Assembly (NCBI GenBank): GCA_905236975.1
Contig: CAJOQU010000063.1
Span: 1-24,904, forward strand
Length of the DNA stretch: 24,904 nt
Reading direction: 5' to 3'
From: an uncultured Clostridia bacterium
GTDB taxonomy: Bacteria; Bacillota; Clostridia; Oscillospirales; Acutalibacteraceae
Shown here: in pieces, positions 1-5,764 of the stretch
How positions within the stretch are numbered: position 1 is the first letter of the stretch
Layout: every line of letters begins with the position of its first letter
The notes under the pieces: generated by a model
Told to the model about the DNA's origin: nothing
The model's database searches: none
What the model saw: the letters and a program-made list of their open reading frames with translations, nothing else
Program-made: the position numbers and the translations under genes

Positions 1-60
1 CGGTAGAGCATGCGGCTGTTAACCGCAGTGTCACAGGTTCGAGTCCTGTTTGGGGCGCCA
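1..60 (+). tRNA. tRNA-Asn (GUU), 5' end outside the window
   Basis: The anticodon stem-loop is at 11-27, with stem TGCGG/CCGCA and loop CTGTTAA, which puts anticodon GTT at 18-20 (asparagine). The T arm follows at 33-49 (ACAGG, loop TTCGAGT, CCTGT). The 3' acceptor strand is 50-56, the discriminator base is G57 and CCA at 58-60 is encoded. The 5' acceptor strand and most of the D arm lie before base 1. The sequence beyond this gene is AT-rich accessory DNA, so this may be the edge of an island, but no integrase or att repeat was found. Confidence 0.95.
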
Positions 61-88
61 TCTCGGGGTGACGAAATAGAACCCCCCT

Positions 89-122
89 CGAAAAACCCTG
101 ATTTTATCAGGGTTTTTCGTCG
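89..122 (+). terminator. Rho-independent terminator after tRNA-Asn
   Basis: A perfect 14-bp inverted repeat (89-102 with 106-119) encloses a TTT loop. The stem has a CCCTGA core and A/T-rich outer pairs, so a T run lies within its 3' arm. It starts about 30 bp after the tRNA CCA and most simply ends the tRNA transcript. Confidence 0.8.
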
Positions 123-224
123 TTTTAGGGCAAAAAATTAGGACTTACTTTTTTTGCACCCCTTTAAGGACTTGTAGGACTCGAACTTACGACTGTATAG
201 ATTTTAATAAGAAAACAACATATC

Positions 225-273
225 AAGACCGTGTTTTTTGATTATTTACTAATCAGAAGATACGGTCTTTTTT
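225..273 (+). terminator. Hairpin with T run upstream of the parA remnant
   Basis: AAGACCGT at 225-232 pairs with ACGGTCTT at 262-269. An inner GATTA/TAATC stem lies at 240-254, and the outer stem is followed by TTTT. It resembles a terminator or attenuator. No gene is seen between the tRNA terminator and this hairpin, so it may be the end of a lost gene or a leader element of the parA remnant, whose start is about 65 bp downstream. Confidence 0.5.
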
Positions 274-337
274 CGTTTATTTTTACATAGTCGGAATCAG
301 AAATCCGGCTAAATAAATTATGAAGGAGGAAACTGAA

Positions 338-636
338 ATGTCATGTAAAGTAATCGCTGTAGTAAATCAAAAAGGTGGCGTTGGTAAAACCACTACAACA
401 TTTAATCTTGGAGTCGGTCTTGCCAGAATGGGTAAGAGAGTAGCCCTGATTGATTGTGCCCCCCAGGGCGACTTGACGATCTGCTGTGGATATCCGAATA
501 ACGATGAGATAGATACAACCATAGCAACTCTTATGAAGAAAATCATAAACGATGAAGAAATCGAACCAGATGAGGGCATTATCCACCAAGCTGAGGGTGT
601 TGACCTTATACCGGCAAACATTGAACTGTCGTCTAT
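338..636 (+). pseudogene. parA-like ATPase, N-terminal fragment
   Basis: ParA/Soj proteins are Walker-type ATPases that partition plasmids or chromosomes. The fragment starts at ATG 338, placed 8 bp after a strong AAGGAGG site (323-329). It shows the deviant Walker A motif KGGVGKTTT near residue 12 and a degraded Walker A' region, IDCAPQGDLT, where the family normally has DxDPQG, so the second aspartate is lost. It continues to the LIPANIELSSMDL block and then stops resembling ParA after about 100 residues (full-length ParA has about 250). The reading frame stays open but enters unrelated sequence, giving a 273-residue chimera with no ParA C-terminal half. The intact ribosome binding site suggests a once-functional plasmid or integrative-element gene. 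The exact break, near 625-645, is estimated by eye. Confidence 0.8.
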
Positions 637-801
637 GGATTTAAACTCAAATGCGATTACGGTTATACGCAGTGTGCACCCGCCTATGGTGAAAAGGATT
701 TTCATATTGGCAGAATGGCATATTTCATTCCCGGTGGACACGAAAACGGTTCGGTTTATAATCACGGTGTTGCATTTAAAATCGCGGCAGACTGTAAGCT
801 C
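637..801 (+). pseudogene. GH94-type phosphorylase, short C-terminal fragment
   Basis: In the frame beginning at 637, different from the parA frame, the translation contains DFHIGRMAYFIPGGHENG and then YNHGVAFKIAADCKL. This resembles the conserved C-terminal region of glycoside hydrolase family 94 phosphorylases (cellobiose or N,N'-diacetylchitobiose phosphorylase), which have a PG-x-ENGG-x-YNH block near the catalytic centre. Only about 55 residues of a protein normally near 800 residues remain. There is no start codon, and the frame ends at a TGA (823-825) just past the next junction. The family call is from pattern memory of this block and is moderately sure; that it is coding sequence in a different frame from both neighbours is clearer. 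Confidence 0.6.
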
Positions 802-805
802 CAAA

Positions 806-1437
806 AGGCTGATATATCAGGGTGAGAGTAACCGCTGTTATAACGAAGCTGTTCATTACGCGAAAATGCTTGAAGTAATGATTAAGAATTGGCGTGAGCT
901 TTGGAATTGCAATCTGCCTTTTTACTGTGTTCAGTTAATGCCTTATAATGAGCCTTCTGATGTGGCATCATGGCAGATTATAAGAAGCAATCAGGAGTCG
1001 GCTTCGAAAACAATCGAAAATGTTTATCTTGTAACCCTTGTTGATACAGACGAAAGCGAAGAGATTCATCACCAAAAAATGAAAAAGGTATCGCAGGCTT
1101 TAGCAAATGCTGTAAGGAATGTTCAGTTGGGTGAAGATATAGAATACTACCTGTTTTAGAAGGTTATAACTTGATTGAAAACGGTGTCAAGCTTATTTTT
1201 TCTCATGCTGGTGGTTTACACATAAAGGGTGATAGTTTATATGATTTTTATGCTTATAATGAAGAAGATAAGCCATTGCCTATAAATTATGCAATTATAG
1301 AAAATAAATTAAAGATATTTTGGAACTCAAATGAGGCTCCAATAAAAATAACTTTAGGTTACAGTAACGCGCCTGAGCATAATCTTTATAATAACTCGGA
1401 TTATTTAGCATCACCGTTTTGCTTGAATTTAAAATGA
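806..1437 (+). pseudogene. Sialate O-acetylesterase-like protein, C-terminal half, frameshifted
   Basis: Sialate O-acetylesterases (SGNH-fold) remove acetyl groups from sialic acids of host glycans. From 806 the frame gives the family block YQGESN (815-832), then a segment ending in an LPFYCVQLMPY block. Next comes a D-x(4)-IHHQK block in place of the usual catalytic D-x-x-HP/K block. The C-terminal beta domain follows, with GGLHIKG and later YSNAPEHNLYN and ASPF. Two faults are visible: the N-terminal half with the nucleophile GDSN block is absent, and the frame stops at TAG 1157-1159 while the homology continues in the +1 frame from about 1150 to the TGA at 1435-1437. Adding one C in the CC at 1150-1151 restores a continuous reading. 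Non-functional as it stands. Confidence 0.8.
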
Positions 1438-1726
1438 AATTATGTTAATAATTTGGTTTCGAAAAATGTTTTATTGTTTTTTAGAAAAGAGAGAGTGGCT
1501 AAAGATATAATAAAATATATTGTGAGATAAATTTTTTTAAATAAAAAATATATGGGTCGGTTACAGTCTTTTTTATTTTTTGTAGAAAATTTAATTTTTC
1601 TCCGTATTTAATTGTAGAACAGTTCAAAATTATAGACTTATTTAAAAGAAACGGGGAATATGTTGATAACGTGTGCGGTGAAGAAAAATTTTCGCCGTAT
1701 ACTTTATAAATATATTGGCGGTAATC
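1438..1726. other. AT-rich intergenic stretch with a possible decayed coding remnant
   Basis: No intact gene is convincing here. On the plus strand, 1581-1706 reads open for 42 codons with protein-like composition (RNGEYVDNVCGEEKFSPYTL near its end). A one-base shift at about 1702 would let it continue as LYKYIGGNLDKSYN. It has no start codon or ribosome binding site and no family was recognised, so it is at most a remnant. Confidence 0.4.
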
Positions 1727-1755
1727 TTGACAAATCATATAACATATGATACAAT
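1727..1755 (+). promoter_or_regulatory. Sigma-A-type promoter with embedded palindromic operator
   Basis: TTGACA (1727-1732) and TACAAT (1750-1755) are separated by exactly 17 bp. The spacer carries a perfect palindrome, ATCATAT-AAC-ATATGAT (1734-1750), which reaches into the -10 element. A protein bound here would exclude RNA polymerase. The downstream gene encodes an XRE helix-turn-helix protein, so autorepression is the likely purpose (inference). Confidence 0.8.
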
Positions 1756-1791
1756 TCTAAATGTAAATAATGTTATATTTGAGGCGCAATT

Positions 1792-2667
1792 ATGGAAGCT
1801 TTGCTTAAACAAATCAGAAATTATCTGAACATGAGTCAAACTGACTTTGCGGAACATCTGAATGTTACGTTTGCTACGGTAAACCGTTGGGAAAACGGTC
1901 GGGCTATTCCCAACAAATTGGCACAAACTAAAATATATGAGATTTGTAAAGACAACGATGTTCCCGTATATGATTTCACTCTTGAGAAAATCAAAACAAC
2001 TGCTGATGCCATGAAACTGACTTCCGGGCGTGTTTTACTCTATCACGGTTCTAAATCCGGTATTCAGGGAAAAATAGAGCCAAAGAGCCGCCCGCAGTGC
2101 GACTTTGGTAAAGGGTTTTATATGGGAACGGAGGTAAGTCAGGCACTTACGCTTATTTGCGATTATGAAAAATCTAAATTGTATCTTGTATCAATAGAAC
2201 TAAACAAATTAGCAACTTTAGAGGTTCCTGCGGATATCAACTGGGCTATGCTTGTTGCTTTTCATCGCGGGAAAATGGAAAAGATACACGAAACCGCACT
2301 ATATGAAAAGTATCGTGGAATGATGTCGGGAAAAGATGTTATTATTGGCAGCATTGCAAACGACAGAATGTTTTATGTGATTGACAACTTCTTTGTAGGT
2401 AATATTACAGACGCCGCTTTGGTTAATAGCCTTTCGGCACTTCAACTCGGAAAACAGTATGTTGCTATTTCGGTAAAAGGATGCAAAGCAGTCCGTATTG
2501 AAAAAGAAATTGAAATATCCTATCTTGAGCGACTGTTTATAAAAGACGTTGCCGAAAGTAACCGTGCAAGAGGTATCTCTATGGCAACCGATATTTGTAA
2601 GAATTACCGTCGAGAAGGTCTGTTCTTTGATGAACTTTTAGACCGTGCTAAGAATGGAGAAAAATGA
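1792..2667 (+). CDS. XRE-type HTH protein fused to a DUF3990 (ADP-ribosyltransferase-like) domain
   Basis: This 291-residue protein has two parts. Residues 4-55 form an XRE/Cro helix-turn-helix (SQTDFAEHLNV-TFATVNRWENGRAIP). Residues about 80-240 match the DUF3990 pattern: LYHGSK (83-88), DFGKGFY (104-110), DVIIGSIANDR (182-192) and LSALQLGKQYV (215-225). DUF3990 is regarded as related to ADP-ribosyltransferases; H85, Y110 and Q222 are candidates for an H-Y-Q triad, which is inference. The start ATG has a GAGG site 7 bp upstream. The stop overlaps the next start (ATGA), so the two are translationally coupled. The HTH probably binds the palindrome in its own promoter. Likely role: toxin-antitoxin or defence component with built-in autoregulation; the target is unknown. 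Confidence 0.8.
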   Translation: MEALLKQIRNYLNMSQTDFAEHLNVTFATVNRWENGRAIPNKLAQTKIYEICKDNDVPVYDFTLEKIKTTADAMKLTSGRVLLYHGSKSGIQGKIEPKSRPQCDFGKGFYMGTEVSQALTLICDYEKSKLYLVSIELNKLATLEVPADINWAMLVAFHRGKMEKIHETALYEKYRGMMSGKDVIIGSIANDRMFYVIDNFFVGNITDAALVNSLSALQLGKQYVAISVKGCKAVRIEKEIEISYLERLFIKDVAESNRARGISMATDICKNYRREGLFFDELLDRAKNGEK

Positions 2668-3098
2668 TGGATGAACTTGAATTGAAACTATGTGACATAC
2701 AAGGTCGATTGTTTGAGCTTTCCGGTGAAAAATCATTGCCAAGTGCAGCGTTTATTCGTGCATTTATGACATCCGATGTAGCAAAGGAACTTGATTCACG
2801 ATATAACCGCGCGCAGTGGATGGGTGAAGAATACTTGCTTGAAGAGATACTTTCCGATTTGCATGGCACCTTTCCCGGGATGGGCGAAGTTTACCAAAAA
2901 GACATACTTTATTGGATAGGATATATCTACCGCTACTGGCATTTTTACACCGGTGAGGATAGTTTAAGGATTCTGCGTCAGGCTTCGGTAGAAATAATGA
3001 AACGCAATTTTATGATGTTTCACACAATGGATCCGGTTTTGGCAATAGAGAAATTGAAAGAAATTCACTTGCAGAAAACATTCAAGAGGAAGGTTTAG
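2664..3098 (+). CDS. Partner protein of the HTH-DUF3990 gene, possible antitoxin
   Basis: The 144-residue product starts MMDELELKLCDIQGRLFELSG. It is acidic in its N-terminal half and rich in Trp and Tyr in the middle (YWIGYIYRYWHFYTGED). It has no signal peptide or membrane segment. I recall similar proteins beside XRE-DUF3990 genes in Clostridia but cannot name a Pfam family. The start overlaps the upstream stop by 4 bp, which implies production in fixed ratio with the HTH-DUF3990 protein. Together with the repressible promoter this suggests an antidote or regulatory subunit. That function is inferred from gene arrangement only. Confidence 0.7.
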   Translation: MMDELELKLCDIQGRLFELSGEKSLPSAAFIRAFMTSDVAKELDSRYNRAQWMGEEYLLEEILSDLHGTFPGMGEVYQKDILYWIGYIYRYWHFYTGEDSLRILRQASVEIMKRNFMMFHTMDPVLAIEKLKEIHLQKTFKRKV

Positions 3099-3266
3099 TG
3101 TTTACCGAAAATAACGTTATTCAAACCTCGGCTACAAAAAACTTCTGATGGGTGCAAGAAAAAGAATTTATTAAAGATAAAAGAAATTTCCGGGCTTGAT
3201 TTTATGTCTTATTTATGAGGGTAAGAAGCCAAAACGAGCAAAGTCAGCCGGTAAAGGAGCGTCAAT

Positions 3267-3776
3267 ATGGCCTTTATAAAAATGTTTCATTCAACCAGAG
3301 TAACGGATGAACAACATCAAGAAATTATTCAATGCTTAGAAGATATCATTCGTATGGTTTTTGAAAAGTCCTGCGTACAAAAATGTGTTCGGTTTCCTTC
3401 TGATGATACTGCAGTTGCTTTTTCCGGAAATCTGGATAGACCGGAATTGTACCTAACGCTGGAATTGCAAAAATATAATAAACAAAAGTTCATTTACGCT
3501 TCGCTTGATGATGAGTATTCGTGGCAAGAGTGGGATTTTAAATCACGCCTTGACTTCTGTCAAAACATATCTGATTTCATTTCCCAACGAGTTAATTCAA
3601 AAATCAAAATTGTCACAGAAAGAATCAAACATAAAAGCATCAAAATCACAGTTTATAAAATGGACACGAACGGAAACTGGCAGTTGCTTTCCGAAGATTT
3701 CGAGAATCACACGATAGTGAAACCTTTTATTACTAAAAGCGGCACTGAGGAAACAATCAAAGCTTACCAAATATAA
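3267..3776 (+). CDS. Hypothetical protein, 169 aa
   Basis: I do not recognise this protein. It starts at ATG 3267 with an AAAGGAG site (3253-3259) 7 bp upstream, which supports real translation. It is mixed-charge and soluble-looking, with no signal peptide, membrane helix or obvious metal-binding cluster; the C-terminal half is basic around KIKIVTERIKHKSIKITVYK. The 168 bp before it holds only short broken frames (for example an open run to a TGA at 3146-3148), so its leader is probably decayed accessory DNA. It sits alone between the HTH-DUF3990 pair and an LRR gene. AT-rich codon use matches the other accessory genes. Confidence 0.6.
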   Translation: MAFIKMFHSTRVTDEQHQEIIQCLEDIIRMVFEKSCVQKCVRFPSDDTAVAFSGNLDRPELYLTLELQKYNKQKFIYASLDDEYSWQEWDFKSRLDFCQNISDFISQRVNSKIKIVTERIKHKSIKITVYKMDTNGNWQLLSEDFENHTIVKPFITKSGTEETIKAYQI

Positions 3777-3835
3777 ACCTTTTTATGGTGATGAGTAATT
3801 ACGCACTTGCTTTTTATAATTATGAGGGATAACAC

Positions 3836-4534
3836 ATGAAAACAAATGATTACATTCACGCGCTTTCATCAGCATTTCCTAAAATTGAATTTGCATCTAA
3901 TCACGAACGTATCTACGACGATTTTGTACGAAGCTTAATGCACGAGGAAGAACTGACGGTGAGTCACCCTCAGGAGTATTCAGGACAGAAGGTGATGAAA
4001 CTCGTTTGTTCGCAGCATTCGATGACCATGGAGTACACGTCCTCCCCCGACCCGCAGGAGTTCGAACGCAGACAGCGTAAATACACGGCGGAGTGGGTGC
4101 AATTCTTAAATCATGAAAAAATGCCCGTTAAGGAGATCGACGTCTGTTCAAGCGTGAATCAAAAGATTTTTGACGCACTTTGCGCACAGGATAATCTTGA
4201 ATCTTTGAGAATAAAACGTCTTACCTGCAAGCAGATCGACGAAATTGTCAAGCTGAAGAATCTGAAAAAGCTATTTCTTCAAAACGCTAGTACGGTCATG
4301 GACATTTCGCCGCTTGCACATCTGGAAAATTTAGAAGTGCTGATCCTCGGCGAAACCAAAAAGGTCGACGACTATTCGGCGCTGGCATCCCTAAAAAGAC
4401 TGAAGGTGCTTGGAATTTGCGGTTACCAAGCCTCTGTCAACTCCGTGATCAAAGTCAAGGATTTGGACTTCATTTCAGAATTGCCCGCACTTGAATATGT
4501 TGATTTTATTGATGTCCGATTATTACCGAACTAA
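3836..4534 (+). CDS. Leucine-rich-repeat protein, 232 aa
   Basis: The first 95 or so residues are of unknown type. Residues 105-225 contain at least four leucine-rich repeats of the 'disulphide-free', SDS22-like style: LESLRIKRLTCKQIDEI, LKKLFLQNASTVMDISPL, LEVLILGETKKVDDYSAL and LKVLGICG. Such repeats make a curved protein-binding surface. There is no signal peptide, so it is probably cytoplasmic. A GAGGG site lies just upstream of the ATG. Base composition rises in GC from about 3960 onward compared with the upstream genes. The chain stops soon after a repeat begins (LEYVDFIDVRLLPN) without a recognisable cap, so it may be shortened at its 3' end. Role unknown. Confidence 0.65.
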   Translation: MKTNDYIHALSSAFPKIEFASNHERIYDDFVRSLMHEEELTVSHPQEYSGQKVMKLVCSQHSMTMEYTSSPDPQEFERRQRKYTAEWVQFLNHEKMPVKEIDVCSSVNQKIFDALCAQDNLESLRIKRLTCKQIDEIVKLKNLKKLFLQNASTVMDISPLAHLENLEVLILGETKKVDDYSALASLKRLKVLGICGYQASVNSVIKVKDLDFISELPALEYVDFIDVRLLPN

Positions 4535-4617
4535 CTGCGAGCAAGCACATTTAAACCACGATTTTTCGACTCATTATCAGCGCGGATCGCCGGCTTTGGC
4601 GGCGAGTAAGTGCACAT

Positions 4618-4646
4618 TTGCATTATACCGGTTTTTATGATATACT
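4618..4646 (+). promoter_or_regulatory. Sigma-A-type promoter of the 4684 gene
   Basis: TTGCAT (4618-4623) and TATACT (4641-4646) have 17-bp spacing, about 38 bp before the start codon at 4684. The element lies after a short hairpin-rich stretch (CGCC/GGCG near 4588-4602) that lacks a T run. Confidence 0.65.
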
Positions 4647-4683
4647 ACAAACATTGAATAATACTTGAAAGGCAGTTTTCAAT

Positions 4684-5148
4684 ATGAAAACAAGAAAGGG
4701 TTCTGTTCCTGAACATAATTGTGCAGATGTCGTATTGAGGAATCGTTTGCAATATCTTGATATACTCAATACAATAAGAAATGAAACAGAAAAAATAATC
4801 ATTGTCCAAATCGACGGTGAGGATAAAACAGATCCTATTGTCAATACTGCAAAAGAAATGATGACACTTGAAAAACGAGAAATCGTAAGCGAATGGTATG
4901 GAACATTTGCACCGGGTAGATCGGCAATGAAATACACCTTCCTGAAAAAACGAGAATTCTTTGGCTATTTAAGCTCCTTTGAGTCGTTTTTTATTGTGGA
5001 ATCAGAAAATCCTTACGAAGTCAGAACTACTGATTTCGGCTTTGATGATATTGCTTTTTTGGATCGCAACGGTGAACTGCTGTTTTTTACCACCACTCAC
5101 GAAGGATATGCCAACTTAAACAAAAAATATATAACAGACAGTAATTGA
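4684..5148 (+). CDS. Hypothetical protein, 154 aa
   Basis: I do not recognise the family with certainty. ATG 4684 follows an AAAGG site (4668-4672) and its own promoter, so it is probably a real single-gene unit. The central block WYGTFAPGRSAMKYTFLKKREFF followed by YLSSFESFFI looks like a conserved domain seen in small stand-alone Clostridia proteins. The C-terminus contains DFGFDDIAFLDRNGELLFFTTTHEG, a beta-rich stretch. There is no signal peptide or membrane segment. Given its place at the end of an accessory segment, an immunity or accessory role is possible but not shown. Confidence 0.6.
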   Translation: MKTRKGSVPEHNCADVVLRNRLQYLDILNTIRNETEKIIIVQIDGEDKTDPIVNTAKEMMTLEKREIVSEWYGTFAPGRSAMKYTFLKKREFFGYLSSFESFFIVESENPYEVRTTDFGFDDIAFLDRNGELLFFTTTHEGYANLNKKYITDSN

Positions 5149-5425
5149 AAGTTTAAGTACGTTATCGGTATTCGCACCACAGCCAAAGCGATGAATATTG
5201 CCTTGGATTGCTGACTTTTGAGGTTGGCGGCGATATTTGACATGCCCGTATTCGCAAAACCGAGGCTTTAAAGAGAAAGATTCGATCAGCGCGTTTATTA
5301 CCCGCCTGATGGACATTATCAATATTTGTGGATGTTTTGCGCGTTGCCCGAAGGGCGTTGCCGCAATGAAGTGATCAAAGCCAAACGCCCCATTCCACTT
5401 ATCGCCAAATGTTTCCTTAAAACGG
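5149..5425. other. Intergenic region with no supported gene
   Basis: Short open runs exist on both strands, but none has a start with a ribosome binding site and none resembles a known family. One plus-strand run near 5270-5320 (EKDSISAFITRLMDIINI) is protein-like and may be a decayed gene end. The following 300 bp is promoter and T-box leader. Confidence 0.5.
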
Positions 5426-5454
5426 TTGACAAATCAAACGGGCGGTGGTATAAT
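5426..5454 (+). promoter_or_regulatory. Consensus sigma-A promoter for the T-box transcript
   Basis: TTGACA (5426-5431), a 17-bp spacer and TATAAT (5449-5454) match the consensus at all twelve positions. Transcription should begin near 5461, exactly where the T-box leader begins. A strong promoter with conditional termination downstream is the usual T-box arrangement. Confidence 0.9.
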
Positions 5455-5460
5455 GATGGG

Positions 5461-5717
5461 GCAAAAAAGCGTAGAAGGGGAATTCGTTTCGCTTTGTGCG
5501 ACCGCAGAGAGGCGTCGGTCGGTGAAAGACGTCGTCGTGCAGGAAACTCTCACCCCGGAGCTGTCGGCTGAACCTGACAGTAAGCCGCACCGGTTCCCTC
5601 CGTTACCATGGGGAAAGGCAAATTCGCCTTGTTTTAAAGTGGGTGCGCTCGGCGCATCAAAAAGAGTGGTACCGCGGAAGGTTGCTTTCGTCTCTTTGTG
5701 AGACGGAGCATTTTTTT
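5461..5717 (+). promoter_or_regulatory. T-box leader (tRNA-sensing riboswitch) with terminator
   Basis: The hallmark T-box motif AGAGTGGTACCGCG lies at 5663-5676. Its TGGT (5667-5670) would pair with a tRNA ending ACCA, so the sensed tRNA has discriminator A73. Stem I shows the AGAGA bulge (near 5496-5500), the GGTGAAAG apical motif (5521-5528) and helices GTTTC/GAAAC and GGGG/CCCC (5477-5480 with 5553-5556). The specifier loop then lies at 5548-5552 (TCTCA). Reading the codon as CTC followed by a purine gives leucine; ACT (threonine) one step earlier is less well placed. The terminator stem is 5683-5694 with 5700-5710 and the T run is 5711-5717. Uncharged tRNA should favour read-through into the gene at 5765. 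Serine is disfavoured because tRNA-Ser has G73. The T-box call is firm; the amino acid is tentative. Confidence 0.9.
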
Positions 5718-5764
5718 ATTGCAAAAAACAAATTAAAATCACATTGATCGAAAGGAAATCTATT

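Noticed and set aside
1499..1926. Minus-strand open frames of 60-80 codons before the HTH gene
   Set aside because: They are AT-driven, have no family resemblance, and overlap the promoter, operator and HTH gene.
4580..4605. GC-rich hairpin after the LRR gene as a terminator
   Set aside because: CGCC/GGCG can pair, but there is no T run after it; only a weak structure is supported.
5546..5548. ACT as T-box specifier (threonine)
   Set aside because: It would fall within the GAAAC/GTTTC helix, leaving no codon-plus-purine layout; CTC in the 5548-5552 loop fits better. It is still not excluded.
5326..5701. Two overlapping short frames over the promoter and T-box
   Set aside because: They cross the TATAAT box, the T-box motif and the terminator stem, so they cannot be real genes.
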